Of a stretch of DNA of 64,000 bases, positions 33,181 through 42,410 are shown piece by piece (position 1 is the stretch's first letter; every line of letters starts with the position of its first letter). This stretch comes from Plantactinospora mayteni (GTDB taxonomy: Bacteria > Actinomycetota > Actinomycetes > Mycobacteriales > Micromonosporaceae): NCBI RefSeq assembly GCF_016862935.1, contig NZ_BONX01000026.1, positions 62,001 to 126,000 of the forward strand, in the 5' to 3' direction. The notes beneath the pieces are model-generated. The model did not search any database, was not told the DNA's origin, and saw only the letters and a list, made by a program, of their open reading frames with translations. A program made the translations under genes and the position numbers.

Positions 33181-34559
33181 ATCCGCTCCATTCCCTGCCG
33201 CTCCCCCGCCGCTGCGGCCGGCGGTTCGGCCACCGTGGTCGGCAGCCGCACCGCGACCCGCCAGTTGCCGTCCTCCGGCCCGGCGCTGACCCGGCCGCCG
33301 AGCAGCACCACCCGCTCCCGGATGCCGGCCAGCCCCCGGCCCTGCCGCTGCCCCGGCGGGCGCACCGGACCGGGTCGGCCCCGGACCGCCCCGGACGGCT
33401 CGCCGAGCGCGTTGACCAGCTCGATCTCCAGGGCGTCGGGGCGGGCCGCGACCCGCAGCGTCACCGGCCGCCGGCCGGCGTGCCGGGCCGCGTTGGTCAG
33501 CCCCTCCTGGACGATCCGGTAGCCCTCCCGGGCCACCACCGCCGGCACCGCGCCGAGGTCGCCGGCCAGCTCGACGCTGACCGCCAGCCCGGTCGCCCGG
33601 GTGTCGGCCACCAGCCGGTCCAGCTCGTCGAGGGTACGCTGCGGCGCCCGAGCCGCCGGGCCGTCGTCCCCGCCCCCCGCACCGCCGTTGTTTCCGGGCC
33701 GGCCGCCGTCCCCGGACCGGTCGGCGTCGCCCTGCCGGAGCAGCCCGAGTACGTGGTCCAGGTCGGCCATCGCCGCCCGGCCGGTCTCCTCGATCGCCCG
33801 TAGCGCCCGGCGGACGAACTCCCGGTCGGTCTCCAGCAGCTCGCCGGCCGCCGCCGCCTGGAGGGTGGCGACGGTGAGCGCGTGACCGACCGAGTCGTGC
33901 AGTTCCCGGGCCAGCCGGTTGCGCTCGGCGAGCTGGTTGGCCTGCCGCTCGAGCGCGGCGATCCGCTCGGTCTGGGAGGGGCCGAGCAGTACCGGAGCCA
34001 TCAGCCTGGCCAGCGCGCCCAACCCGGCGACGGCATAGCCGAGCAGCACCAGCAGGCCCACCCCGACCAGGTTGAGCCAGCCCCGGTGCCAGTCGGAGAG
34101 CGGACCGATCTGGAGGTCGTGCAGGGTTCCGGTGCTGACGCCGAGCTGCGCGAAGAGGAAGAGCAACGCCATCGGCAGGGCCACGATCAGGGCGAACCCG
34201 ACCAGGCCGCCGGAGACCAGGTGGATGCCGATCCAGAGGGCGCAGCGCAGCCGGGTCTCCCGGTCGATCCCGCCGTCGGCGGGCGGCTCGGGGAGTTCGA
34301 CGTCGAGCAGGGCACGGGTGGCGGCGATCTCCAGCGCCCGGGTGCCGCGCAGGAACAGCGGTACGGCCGCGATCACCGCTGCGGCCACGACCAGCGGCAG
34401 CACGGCCAGCCGGGGTACGTCGTCGGCGCGCAGCAGGTCGACGAAGACGGTCACCAGCAGCAGGTACGGCAGCAGCAGGACCCCGCCGAGCAGCAGGAAG
34501 ACCCCTCGGCGGTAGGTGGCACCACTGGTCAGCGGCGCCAGGGCGGCCCGGAGCGTCAC
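33177..34559 (-). CDS. NarL-type sensor histidine kinase
   Basis: 460 residues from the GTG in 'VTLRAALAPL'. Four to six membrane segments (~20-175, including 'VFLLLGGVLLLPYLLLVTVF' region), HisKA_3 dimerisation box 'ARELHDSVGHALTVATLQAAA' with the phospho-His, and an HATPase_c domain with 'EGLTNAARHAG' and 'GLAGIRERVVLLGG'. No extracellular sensing domain is large enough to bind a ligand, so membrane state is a plausible input, as for LiaS/DesK relatives. Pairs with the response regulator downstream. Confidence 0.93.
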   Translation of the reverse strand: MTLRAALAPLTSGATYRRGVFLLLGGVLLLPYLLLVTVFVDLLRADDVPRLAVLPLVVAAAVIAAVPLFLRGTRALEIAATRALLDVELPEPPADGGIDRETRLRCALWIGIHLVSGGLVGFALIVALPMALLFLFAQLGVSTGTLHDLQIGPLSDWHRGWLNLVGVGLLVLLGYAVAGLGALARLMAPVLLGPSQTERIAALERQANQLAERNRLARELHDSVGHALTVATLQAAAAGELLETDREFVRRALRAIEETGRAAMADLDHVLGLLRQGDADRSGDGGRPGNNGGAGGGDDGPAARAPQRTLDELDRLVADTRATGLAVSVELAGDLGAVPAVVAREGYRIVQEGLTNAARHAGRRPVTLRVAARPDALEIELVNALGEPSGAVRGRPGPVRPPGQRQGRGLAGIRERVVLLGGRVSAGPEDGNWRVAVRLPTTVAEPPAAAAGERQGMERI

Positions 34560-34617
34560 CCGGCCATTCTGCCTCGCGATGCTCGGCTGCGACGGGTCCG
34601 CTGCCGGGACACCCGGG

Positions 34618-35118
34618 TCAGCGGTGTTCCCGGACGTACTCCTTCGGGTCTTTGTCCTGGAATGCCAGGTCGCGCCCGCCGGGGTGCTCGCCGTAGAAGG
34701 TGAGCCAGCGGGCGCCGAGTTCGGCGCGCAGTTCGGGGCTGGAGTTGCGCCGGAAGTCCGCGAGCGCACCGTCCTCCTCCTCGGCCAGGTGCGCGGTGTT
34801 CTCCCGCCGGGCCTGCCAGACCGCCGCCCACCAGCCGTCGGTGCCGGGTACGTGGCGCTTCGACTCGGCGATCGCGTCCCGGATCTTGTTGTGGTCCCCG
34901 ATCGCGTCGTCGGTCTCCTCGCCCGCGCCGGCGTCCCCGTGCCGGACCAGGTACGGGTAGAGGATCGCCTCCTCCGCCTCGGCGTGGATGTCGAGGTGCA
35001 GTGCCAGCGGCTCCCAGACCGCCCGGAGGGCCGCCTCGCCCCGGGCGTCGTCGAGCCTGGCGAATCCCCGGCGGAAGGCGGCGTGGTCCTCCAGGATCAG
35101 CGCGGTGATGTCCTCCAT
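34618..35118 (-). CDS. Hemerythrin HHE-domain protein
   Basis: 166 residues. His-rich helices in hemerythrin order: 'ALILEDHAAFRRGF', 'LALHLDIHAEAEEAILYPYL', 'IGDHNKIRDAI', 'ENTAHLAEEEDGALADF'. The ligands H...H-x3-E...H...H-x4-E/D for a diiron centre are all present. Such proteins bind O2 or NO or sense iron and oxidants. The C-terminal 'GARWLTFYGEHPGGRDLAFQD' is specific to this subgroup. Divergent from a methyltransferase. Confidence 0.88.
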   Translation of the reverse strand: MEDITALILEDHAAFRRGFARLDDARGEAALRAVWEPLALHLDIHAEAEEAILYPYLVRHGDAGAGEETDDAIGDHNKIRDAIAESKRHVPGTDGWWAAVWQARRENTAHLAEEEDGALADFRRNSSPELRAELGARWLTFYGEHPGGRDLAFQDKDPKEYVREHR

Positions 35119-35227
35119 CGTGGGTCTGACCTCCTCGATCAGGTCGGCACTTCGCCCGATAGGCACGGAAGTTCCAATTTTGCGGGCTACTAGCGAAAGT
35201 ATCGCGATAAAGGACAGAATTCCCCGC

Positions 35228-36094
35228 ATGGCTGTTGGAGAGTTCCAGACGCAGGTCGTCCGGCGTGCCCGGGGGATCAGCGCCGCCCTCAGCACACCGC
35301 CGTACGTGAAACCGGGGCACTTCTACTCGCCGGCCACCTCGCCGGCCGACCGGAACACCGCGATCGGCTGGCGTGACCTCGCACCCGTCGGCGTCGACCT
35401 GCGGGAACCGGAGCAGCTCAAGCTGGCTGCCGAACTCGGTCCGCTGATGCGGGAACTCCCCAGCGACCGCTGGCACGACCACAACGGCATGTACGGCCGC
35501 GCCGACGCCGCCGTGCTGCACGCGATGCTCCGACACCACCGACCGGCCCGGCTGATCGAGGTCGGCTCCGGCTACTCCACCGCGGTCGCCCTGGACGTCG
35601 CCGACCGCTACCTGCCGGACCTGCGGATCACCTGCGTCGAACCGCATCCGGAGCGGCTGCGCTCCCGGCTGCGCCCCGGCGACCGGGTCGACCTGGTCCA
35701 GCGCCGGGTCCAGGACGTCGACCGGTCCGCCTTCGCCAAGCTCGACTCCGGGGACATCCTGCTGATCGACTCGACGCACGTGGCCAAGGCCGGCTCGGAC
35801 GTCGTCTGGCTGCTGCTGCACGTCCTACCCACGCTGCGGCCCGGGGTGATCGTGCACATCCACGACGTCCACTGGCCGTTCGAATATCCGGAGCGCTGGC
35901 TCCGGGAGGGCCGGGACTGGACCGAGGTCTACCTGCTCCGGGCGTTCCTCACCGACAACGCGGCGTGGCGGGTGCTGCTCTTCACCTCGTGGCTCTGGTC
36001 GTGCCGCCCTGACGTGCTACCGGCCGAACTCCGGGGGCTGCCCACCGGCGCGTTCTGGATGCGCCGCGCCGAGCAACCGCCCGGCACCGCCTGA
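35228..36094 (+). CDS. Class I SAM-dependent methyltransferase
   Basis: 288 residues. Methyltransferase_24-like: 'RLIEVGSGYSTAVALDVADR' (motif I E-V-G-S-G-Y-S-T), 'LRITCVEPHPERL' (motif II), 'ILLIDSTHVAKAGSDVVWLLLHVLPTLRPGVIVHIHDVHWPFEYP' in order, where Asp and His could bind a metal as in O-methyltransferases. Ends 'GAFWMRR'. This fold class is typical of sugar or macrolide O-methylation, but no sugar cluster is adjacent. Its last codons recur as a duplicated block downstream. Confidence 0.85.
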   Translation: MAVGEFQTQVVRRARGISAALSTPPYVKPGHFYSPATSPADRNTAIGWRDLAPVGVDLREPEQLKLAAELGPLMRELPSDRWHDHNGMYGRADAAVLHAMLRHHRPARLIEVGSGYSTAVALDVADRYLPDLRITCVEPHPERLRSRLRPGDRVDLVQRRVQDVDRSAFAKLDSGDILLIDSTHVAKAGSDVVWLLLHVLPTLRPGVIVHIHDVHWPFEYPERWLREGRDWTEVYLLRAFLTDNAAWRVLLFTSWLWSCRPDVLPAELRGLPTGAFWMRRAEQPPGTA

Positions 36095-36191
36095 CCGGCA
36101 CTCCACCAGCAACTGGCTGCGCCCAGCCGCAACCGCCCGGCACCGCCTGAGCAGCGCACAACCCGCAACCTGTCCGGCACTCCACCAGCAA
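36073..36191. repeat. Duplicated 3' end of the methyltransferase gene
   Basis: A 22-bp segment including the stop codon (36073-36094) is repeated exactly at 36129-36150, and the adjacent 18 bp (36095-36112) recurs at 36174-36191. The two duplications have different offsets (56 and 79 bp), so a ~40-bp block was copied and later interrupted by ~23 bp. Confidence 0.85.
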
Positions 36192-36203
36192 GGAGAACCC
36201 GGC

Positions 36204-37079
36204 TCACCAGGCCAGGTCGGCGTCCCGCTCCGGCGGGCCGACCGGCAGGATCGGCCGGGGGCCGCGCGGCGGCTTGGGCCGGCGCTGCCACTCGCGCGGA
36301 TAGCCGAGCGACACCTCGTCGAAGCGGACCCCGTCGAACCAGTTCACCCTGGGGATGTGCAGGTGCCCGTAGACCACGGCGGCGGCCTGGTAGCGGCGGT
36401 GCCAGTCGGCGGTGTGCACGGTGCCGCACCACTGCGCGAAGACCGGATAGCGCAGGATGTCGGTGACCTCGCGGACCAACGGCCAGTGGTTGACCAGCAC
36501 GGTCCGGGTGCCCGGGGCGAGTTCGGCCAGCCGGCGTTCGGTGAGCGCCAGCCGGGCCGCGCACCAGTCCTCGCGGGTCGGATAGGGGTCGGGGTGCAGG
36601 AAGTACTCGTCGGTGCAGACGACCCCGGCCTCGTGCGCCATCGCCAGCCCGGCCTCCTTGGTCTGCGCACCCTTCGGCCGGAACGTGTAGTCGTAGAGCA
36701 GGAAGAGCGGCACCACCGTGACCGGCCCGCCCTCGCCGCTCCACACCGGGTACGGATCCTCCGGGGTGATCACCCCGATCCGTCGGCACATCTCGACCAG
36801 CAGCTCGTACCGGGCGACTCCGCGCAACTGGACGGTGTCCTGCTGGGGCGTCCACAGCTCGTGGTTGCCGGGCACCCACACCACGGTGGAGAAGCGCTCC
36901 TTCAGCAGCCGCAGCGCCCAGTAGATGTCCTCCACCCGGTCCGCGACGTCACCGGCCACCAGCAGCCAGTCCTCGTCGGAGCCCGGCACGAAGCCCTCGA
37001 CCAGTTTCCGGTTCTCGGGGTAACCGATGTGCAGGTCGCTGACGGCCAGCAGTTCGCCGCCGGTACGCGAGGGGGCCAC
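36204..37079 (-). CDS. Metallophosphoesterase
   Basis: 291 residues from a GTG. Calcineurin-type phosphoesterase with all five metal motifs in order: 'VSDLHIG' (Asp, His), 'VAGDVADR' (Asp), 'WVPGNHELW' (Asn, His), 'VLVNHWPL' (His), 'VYGHLHI' (His, His). The order and intervening length match the actinobacterial group often placed beside 4'-phosphopantetheinyl transferase genes in natural product clusters, though no such gene is here. Substrate unknown; phosphatase or nuclease. Confidence 0.92.
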   Translation of the reverse strand: MAPSRTGGELLAVSDLHIGYPENRKLVEGFVPGSDEDWLLVAGDVADRVEDIYWALRLLKERFSTVVWVPGNHELWTPQQDTVQLRGVARYELLVEMCRRIGVITPEDPYPVWSGEGGPVTVVPLFLLYDYTFRPKGAQTKEAGLAMAHEAGVVCTDEYFLHPDPYPTREDWCAARLALTERRLAELAPGTRTVLVNHWPLVREVTDILRYPVFAQWCGTVHTADWHRRYQAAAVVYGHLHIPRVNWFDGVRFDEVSLGYPREWQRRPKPPRGPRPILPVGPPERDADLAW

Positions 37080-37123
37080 CGGGCGATCCTACCGGTCCGG
37101 CCGGCCGGACCGGACGGCCACGC

Positions 37124-37525
37124 TCAGGGCTCGACCCAGCCGTGCGACCGGGCCAGCCCGACCAACTGCTGCCGGATCACGCCGATCTGGGCGCCGGTCA
37201 GCGAAGGTACCTTCTCGATCAGCAGCTCGGTGACCTCACCACTGAACTCGGCCCCGGAGAGTACGTCACAGAGCTCGTCGTCGCCGGCCGCCCGGCTCGG
37301 ACGCGGCTTGGCCGCCGGCCGGTCGACGATCTGGATCGCGGACGCCTTCAACCCCCGCTCCCCCTGCTCGACCTCGTATTCCAGGCGCATCCCCGGCTGG
37401 ATCAGGTGCTTGTCCTCGCCGAAGTCGTTGGCGTGCACGAAGACGTCCTCGCCACCGCTGTCGGGGGCGATGAAGCCGTAGCCGCGTACCTCGTCGAACC
37501 TGAGCAACTTTCCGGACGCCACCAC
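37124..37525 (-). CDS. Cold-shock domain protein with C-terminal extension
   Basis: About 133 residues if begun at the GTG in 'VVASGKLLRFDEVRGYGF'; alternative GTG starts at 37537, 37531 and 37522 are in frame and no ribosome site decides clearly. Cold-shock domain (~1-68) has RNP-1 'RGYGFIAP' and RNP-2 'DVFVHANDF'. The tail (~80-133) is acidic-helical ('DELCDVLSGAEFSGEVTELLIEKVPSLTGAQIGVI'), as in the long actinobacterial CspA-like forms. Likely a single-strand nucleic acid binder. Divergent pair partner none; upstream gap short. Confidence 0.88.
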   Translation of the reverse strand: MVASGKLLRFDEVRGYGFIAPDSGGEDVFVHANDFGEDKHLIQPGMRLEYEVEQGERGLKASAIQIVDRPAAKPRPSRAAGDDELCDVLSGAEFSGEVTELLIEKVPSLTGAQIGVIRQQLVGLARSHGWVEP

Positions 37526-37685
37526 AACCACCGCCACCCTCAGCCGACCGACCACCAGCGCGCCGGGCCACCTCGGCCCGGCACCGCCTGCCGGACCGGC
37601 CGGGCCGCCCCTGGCCACACAGTAGCGAGCCGATCGCTCCCCGGGCAGCCCTCAGGCACCGGGGCCGGTCGCGGCCGGACACTCC

Positions 37686-37741
37686 GGCTACGACGTGATC
37701 GCCCGCGCCCACGGGCTACGACGAGATCGCCCGCGCCCACG
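37686..37741. repeat. 28-bp tandem duplication over the permease 3' end
   Basis: Units 37686-37713 and 37714-37741 differ by one base. The right-hand unit contains the last codons and stop of the minus-strand permease gene, so the duplication copied the gene's tail just beyond its stop. Confidence 0.85.
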
Positions 37742-38504
37742 GTACGACGAGCCGCTCGATCGCCACCACCAGATAGAACAGCAGCGCACCCATCAGCGCC
37801 AACAGGGTCAGCGCGGCGAACGCGAGCGGGGTGTCGGCGGAGGCTCCGGAGTTGACGATGACCGAGCCGAGCCCCCGGTCGGGGTTCACCACCTCGCCGA
37901 TGATCGCGCCGATGATCGCCAGCGAGATCGCCACCTTCAACCCGACGAAGATCTGCGGCAGCGCCCAGGAGAGTCGTACCTTGAGGAAGGTCTGCCACCA
38001 CGAAGCGGAGAGCGAGTGCACCAACTCGCGCAGGTCGCTCGGGGTCGAGGTGAGCCCGGCCATCGTGGAGACCACGATCGGGAAGAAGCAGACCAGGATC
38101 ACCATGACGATCTTGGGCTCCGGCCCGAAGCCCATCCAGACCAGCAGCAGCGGCGCGAGCGCCACCTTCGGTACGGCGTTGACCGCCGCCATCAGCGGCA
38201 TGGTCATCCGCTCGACCGTCCGGGAGGCCGCCAGCACCAGCGCGATCAGCAGCCCGGCGCTGGCGGCGATGCCGAACCCGACCACCGTCTCCAGCAGGGT
38301 CACCCAGGTCTCCGCGAGCAGATAGCCGGGCAGCCGGCGGAACGCGTCGACCACGTCCGGCGGCGCCGGCAGGAAGAACGACGAGATGTCGAAGAGTTCG
38401 GTGATCAGCCACCAGAGGCCGATCGCCAGCACGGCACCGAGGACGGGCAGCCCGACGTTGGCCCAGAGTCGGGCCGCGCGGGTGGTCGGCGAGCTGGTCA
38501 TCAC
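37716..38504 (-). CDS. ABC transporter permease, SsuC/TauC/ThiX type
   Basis: 262 residues from ATG. Six membrane segments and the inner-membrane signature 'ALAPLLLVWMGFGPEPKIVMVILVCFFPIVVSTMAGL' with the EAA-like loop 'RELVHSLSASWWQTFLKVRLSWALPQIFVGLKVAI', typical of nitrate/sulfonate/thiamine-precursor uptake permeases. It follows the solute-binding lipoprotein in the same direction (gap 222 bp). No ATPase gene is adjacent, so a shared or distant ATPase must serve it. Confidence 0.9.
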   Translation of the reverse strand: MMTSSPTTRAARLWANVGLPVLGAVLAIGLWWLITELFDISSFFLPAPPDVVDAFRRLPGYLLAETWVTLLETVVGFGIAASAGLLIALVLAASRTVERMTMPLMAAVNAVPKVALAPLLLVWMGFGPEPKIVMVILVCFFPIVVSTMAGLTSTPSDLRELVHSLSASWWQTFLKVRLSWALPQIFVGLKVAISLAIIGAIIGEVVNPDRGLGSVIVNSGASADTPLAFAALTLLALMGALLFYLVVAIERLVVPWARAISS

Positions 38505-38726
38505 GGCCTCCGGGGTGGGGTGACGCGGCGACGGCAGGGGGTGGCCGGCGGCCCGGGTCGGCGTGCCGGTCGGGGAACGGTGCGGACGATACCGGGACGG
38601 CGGACGATACCGGGACGGCGGCCAAGGCGACCGCCGTCCCGGTCCGAGTCCGTCACCGAGTGGCGCACTCAGGACTCCGTCCCGAAGCCCTCGGCCCCGC
38701 AGGACTCCGGGACGAAGCCTCGACCG

Positions 38727-39746
38727 TCAGGACTTCGGGACGAAGCCGAAGTCGACGACCTTCTCCGGGGTCAGCCCGGCCGGGATGAGGCCGGCGCCCT
38801 GCATCACGGCGATGGTCCGCATCACCCGCTGCTCGTCCATGAAGCCGATCGGCGCGCCGCCGACCGGTGCCACGTAGGGGGTCATCGCCTTGATCTCGCC
38901 GACCCCGGACGGCACGGCGTAGCTCGGCTCCGCCTTGTTGAGGATCTGCGCCGCCTCCTCGGGGTGGTCGATCGTGTACTGCAAGCCCTTGAGCAGCGCA
39001 CCGGTGAACCGGCGGACCAGCTCCGGGTTCTTCTCGATCAGGGTGGGCGAGGTGATGACCGCGTTGCCGAACAGGTCCCGGAGGTAGTCGCTGTACGGCA
39101 GCACCACCACCTCCTTCTTGGACGCGTTCGCCAGGGCCGTGCGGCTGAGCAGGAAGGTGCCGAGCGCGTCGACCTTCCGGGACGCCATCAGACCGTTCAG
39201 CGCGGTGGTCTGTGCCCCCTGGATCTTCACCTTCGAGACGTCGATGCCGGCCAGCCGGGCGTACGCCGGGAAGAGCAGTTCGGTGACCGACCCGGCGCCG
39301 GTCGCCATCGTCTTGCCTTCCAGGTCCTTCGGGGTGCTGATGTTGGTGTCCTTGGTGGTCATCACCGCGACCAGCGTCTGCTGGTGCACGGCGGCGATGG
39401 CCCGCCACTCGGTGAACTCGCCCTTTCCGGACTGGATCACCGCACCGGTGAAGTCGAGCGCGGCGAACTGCACCTTGTTGGACTTCAGCGCCGTCAGGTT
39501 CGGGACGTTGCCCGCGCCCTTCTGGATGTCCACCTCAATGCCGGCCTCGGCGAAGTAGCCCTTCTCCTTCGCCACCCAGACGAACGAGTCCCGGCCGACC
39601 GCCCCGAAGGCGGTGATGTACGCGACCTTGTCCGGGTCCTTCTTGGACGCTTCGGCGTCCGACCCGGAGTCGCCGCTGCACCCGCTCGTGACCGCCAGCG
39701 CCGCCGCCAGTAACGCCGCGGCGAGCAGGCGAGAACGTCTGATCAT
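38727..39746 (-). CDS. ABC transporter substrate-binding lipoprotein, NMT1/SsuA type
   Basis: 339 residues from the ATG after GGGAGGCACAC. A lipoprotein signal peptide ends in the lipobox Cys of 'LAVTSGCSG' (residue ~23). The mature protein is a periplasmic-binding-like type II of the NMT1/THI5 family ('ITAFGAVGRDSFVWVAKEKGYFAEAGIEVDIQKGAG', then 'LDFTGAVIQSGKGEF'). Such proteins bind thiamine precursors, sulfonates or riboflavin-like molecules. Transcribed leftwards with the permease; divergent from a GntR regulator across a 587-bp gap. Confidence 0.92.
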   Translation of the reverse strand: MIRRSRLLAAALLAAALAVTSGCSGDSGSDAEASKKDPDKVAYITAFGAVGRDSFVWVAKEKGYFAEAGIEVDIQKGAGNVPNLTALKSNKVQFAALDFTGAVIQSGKGEFTEWRAIAAVHQQTLVAVMTTKDTNISTPKDLEGKTMATGAGSVTELLFPAYARLAGIDVSKVKIQGAQTTALNGLMASRKVDALGTFLLSRTALANASKKEVVVLPYSDYLRDLFGNAVITSPTLIEKNPELVRRFTGALLKGLQYTIDHPEEAAQILNKAEPSYAVPSGVGEIKAMTPYVAPVGGAPIGFMDEQRVMRTIAVMQGAGLIPAGLTPEKVVDFGFVPKS

Positions 39747-40333
39747 GTGTGCCTCCCGCTTGTGGAATGGACCCGAGGGCGGGCAATCGACGCCTCGTGC
39801 CCGAACAGCTGCGCCGCGACCCCTCGGCACGTGTCCGGCCCGCCGGCCCTCGTTCGGTCGAGAATCGTAAAGGAGTCTTGTCCGAAATGTCATCGACAAG
39901 ATCCGGTCAAGATTCTGGCAAGCAGCCGCATGATCGTTTCCGGCCAGGAGAATATCCGCAGCTCAGGGTGATTGACATTCGGCATCGACAGCAGACAACC
40001 TGTCCGCAATATTGTTGATAATTCAGGAGACAATGTTGCCGTCAGCCGTACTGAGCTGGGAGTTGTCGGGTTTTCGGGACCCGGCCGATCCGACCGACAC
40101 CGGTCGCGCCATGCCGGCGTACTGCCCGGTTGGCGGGCGCACTCCGGCTAAGGTCCGACGCGTGCATATCCCCGTCGACACGGTGGACTCCGCGGACCCG
40201 ACGTACCAGTCTCACCGTACCGTTCGATTCCGTCGCGGCTGCCCCCGAAATCGCCCAAATGTTGACCGACGATGGACGTCGGACAGATTTCCGCCCGGAT
40301 CGACCGGGCCCGAAGCGCTCGGGTGACCGGATC
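39747..40333. promoter_or_regulatory. Divergent control region between transporter and GntR gene
   Basis: AT-richer than its surroundings from about 39860 to 40050. Contains the inverted repeat TCTTGTC (39876-39882) / GACAAGA (39895-39901), and CAATATTG at about 40006. These are candidate operators for the GntR regulator. No convincing gene is seen; open frames here have poor composition. Confidence 0.5.
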
Positions 40334-41197
40334 ATGACCGATTCCACGCAGCGGCCACCGACAGCCGACCGAGGTCGTCCCCGGATCGTCCGGCAGCAAC
40401 CGTCGGCCGACGAACCGCCACCGCCGGCCGACCACGGCGACCCACCCACCACTTCGGAGCCACCGACCGCTTCGGAGCCACCGACTGCTTCGGAGCCACC
40501 GACCGTCGGCCGGCGCATCGCGACCCGGTCCGCCGAGGAGGCGTACGACCAGCTCCGGCAGGAGATCTACCGGGGCGAGCTGATGCCCAACGAGCGGCTG
40601 ATCGAGATCGAGCTGGCGACCCGGCTACAGGTCAGCCGGGCGGTCGTCCGCACCGTACTTGTCCGACTCGGTCAGGACGGACTCGTCGTGCTCACCCCGA
40701 ACCGGGGCGCACACGTCCGGCTGGTCAGCGAGGAGGAGGCGGTCGAGATCCTCCAGGTGCGGGCCGTACTGGAGGCGCTCACCGCGCGTCAGGCGGCGCA
40801 CAACGCCACCGCCCGGGAGATCGCCGCGATCCGCCGGGCGCTCGCCCGGATGGCCCGGAAACTGGAGCAGGACGACCTGCTCGGCTACTCGGAGGGGAAC
40901 GCCAAGCTGCACGCGGCGATCATCGCGGCGGCCCGGCACGAGACCGCGGCCCGGCTCATCACCGGACTACGGGCCCAGCTCGTCCGGTTCCAGTACCGCA
41001 CCATCCTGGTGCCCGGTCGGCCGGGCCGGTCGTTCGAGGAGCACACCGCGATCGTCGAGGCCATCGCGGCCCGGGATCCGGACGCGGCCGAGGCGGCGAT
41101 GCGGCAACACCTCGGACACGTCGAGTCCACTCTGGCCAACACCGCCACGGCGATCCGTCGCCGGGGCGGCCGGCCCGATTCCACCCGTCAGGGCTGA
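40334..41197 (+). CDS. GntR-family (FCD-type) transcriptional regulator
   Basis: 287 residues from the ATG. A disordered start with three S-E-P-P-T-A repeats (18-bp tandem repeat at about 40452-40505), a winged helix (~65-135: 'AYDQLRQEIYRGELMPNERLIEIELATRLQVSRAVVRTVLVRLGQDGLV'), and an all-helical FCD ligand domain (~140-275) with metal-ligand pattern D/N...H in 'GNAKLHAAIIAAARH' and 'EEHTAIVEAIAARD'. Likely represses the adjacent transporter and the following DUF6282 gene, releasing on a carboxylate-type ligand. Confidence 0.9.
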   Translation: MTDSTQRPPTADRGRPRIVRQQPSADEPPPPADHGDPPTTSEPPTASEPPTASEPPTVGRRIATRSAEEAYDQLRQEIYRGELMPNERLIEIELATRLQVSRAVVRTVLVRLGQDGLVVLTPNRGAHVRLVSEEEAVEILQVRAVLEALTARQAAHNATAREIAAIRRALARMARKLEQDDLLGYSEGNAKLHAAIIAAARHETAARLITGLRAQLVRFQYRTILVPGRPGRSFEEHTAIVEAIAARDPDAAEAAMRQHLGHVESTLANTATAIRRRGGRPDSTRQG

Positions 41198-41233
41198 CCG
41201 GCGTACGGTCCGCCCACCCCTCCAAGGAGTGTC

Positions 41234-42172
41234 ATGTCCGAGCACCCCGTCCCGTCCGCCCGCGCCCGTGCCCTGGTCGCCGGGGCGTACGACACCCATG
41301 TGCACGTCGCGCCCGACGTGATGGAGCGGCGGATCGACGACCTCGACCTGGCCGGCCGGTTCGCCGAGGTCGGGCTCGCCGGCTTCGTACTCAAGTCCCA
41401 CTACGTGACGACCGCCGAGCGGGCGATGGTGGTCCGCAAGGTACGTCCCGAGGTGGACGTGCTCGGCGCGGTCACCCTGAACGGCTCGATGGGTGGGATG
41501 AACCCGGCCGCGGTCGAGATCGCCGGTCGACAGGGAGCCCGGGTCGTCTGGATGCCCACCGTCGACTCCGGCAACCAACGCCGCAGCAGCGCCACTGATT
41601 TGCCCGGAGCCAAGCCGGCACTGTGGGGAGCACTCCAGGCGGACCTGCACGCCCAGGGCATCGTCCCGGACGTCGTCGAGGTGGTCGACCCCGACGGACG
41701 GGTGTTGGAACGGGTCCGCCAGGTACTCCGGGTCATCGCCCGACACGACCTGGTACTCGCCACCGGACACCTGGACGGCGTCGAGGTACTGGCCGTCGTC
41801 CGGGCCGCCACCGAGGAGGGAGTACGCCGGATCGTCGTCACCCACCCCGAGTTCACCTCGCAGCGGCTGCCCGTCGCCCAACAGCGGGAACTCGCCGAGG
41901 CGGGTGCCCTGCTGGAGCGCTGCTTCACCACGCCGTACACCGGAAAGGTCTCCTGGCCGGACCTGTTCGGCAACATCCGGGCGGTCGGGGTCGCGCACTC
42001 GGTACTCTCCAGCGACCTCGGGCAGCCGTTCAACCCGCCGGTCGAGGACGGGCTCGCGCTCTTCGCCGACCGGCTACTGGAGGCCGGCTTCTCCGAGCGG
42101 GACGTCCAGACGATGGCTGTGGAGAACTCACGCCGGCTGGCGGTGGTCGCCGCAGACCGCGTGCCGGCCTGA
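41234..42172 (+). CDS. DUF6282 amidohydrolase-like metal-dependent hydrolase
   Basis: 312 residues after AAGGAG. TIM-barrel amidohydrolase ligands in order: 'DTHVHVAPD' (H-x-H on strand 1), Lys in 'GFVLKSHY', 'LATGHLDG' (His), 'VVTHPEF' (His), 'LSSDLGQ' (Asp). The 'SNGSMGGMNPAAVEIA' type segment and 'W' 'MPTVDSGNQ' fit the DUF6282 group. A binuclear metal site is implied. It starts 36 bp after the GntR gene and is likely cotranscribed; its substrate may be the compound imported by the divergent transporter. Confidence 0.85.
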   Translation: MSEHPVPSARARALVAGAYDTHVHVAPDVMERRIDDLDLAGRFAEVGLAGFVLKSHYVTTAERAMVVRKVRPEVDVLGAVTLNGSMGGMNPAAVEIAGRQGARVVWMPTVDSGNQRRSSATDLPGAKPALWGALQADLHAQGIVPDVVEVVDPDGRVLERVRQVLRVIARHDLVLATGHLDGVEVLAVVRAATEEGVRRIVVTHPEFTSQRLPVAQQRELAEAGALLERCFTTPYTGKVSWPDLFGNIRAVGVAHSVLSSDLGQPFNPPVEDGLALFADRLLEAGFSERDVQTMAVENSRRLAVVAADRVPA

Positions 42173-42175
42173 CCC

Positions 42176-42272
42176 CTGGCCCCGGCATCGACCTGGCCCC
42201 GGTCCTGGCCCCGTCCCCGGTCCTGGCCCCGGTCCTGGTCCCGGTCCTGGTCCTGGCTCCGGCATCGGCCGA
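42176..42272. repeat. Degenerate CCGGTCCTGG tandem repeat
   Basis: About eight to nine copies of a 10-12-bp unit (CCGGTCCTGGCC / CCGGTCCTGGTC variants) directly after the DUF6282 stop. Non-coding on the plus strand; a G/C-skewed tract that could form slipped structures. Confidence 0.75.
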
Positions 42273-42410
42273 CCGCACTCCGGTCGGGCCGGTGCCGGCC
42301 GTGCGCGTCGGCCCGGAAGACGGCCACGTCCGCGCGACGCTGGTGCCGGCCGGTCAGGCGGGGGTAGGGCGGGCCGGCGGGGGCAGGGCGGGCCGGGGCG
42401 CGGGCGGGGT

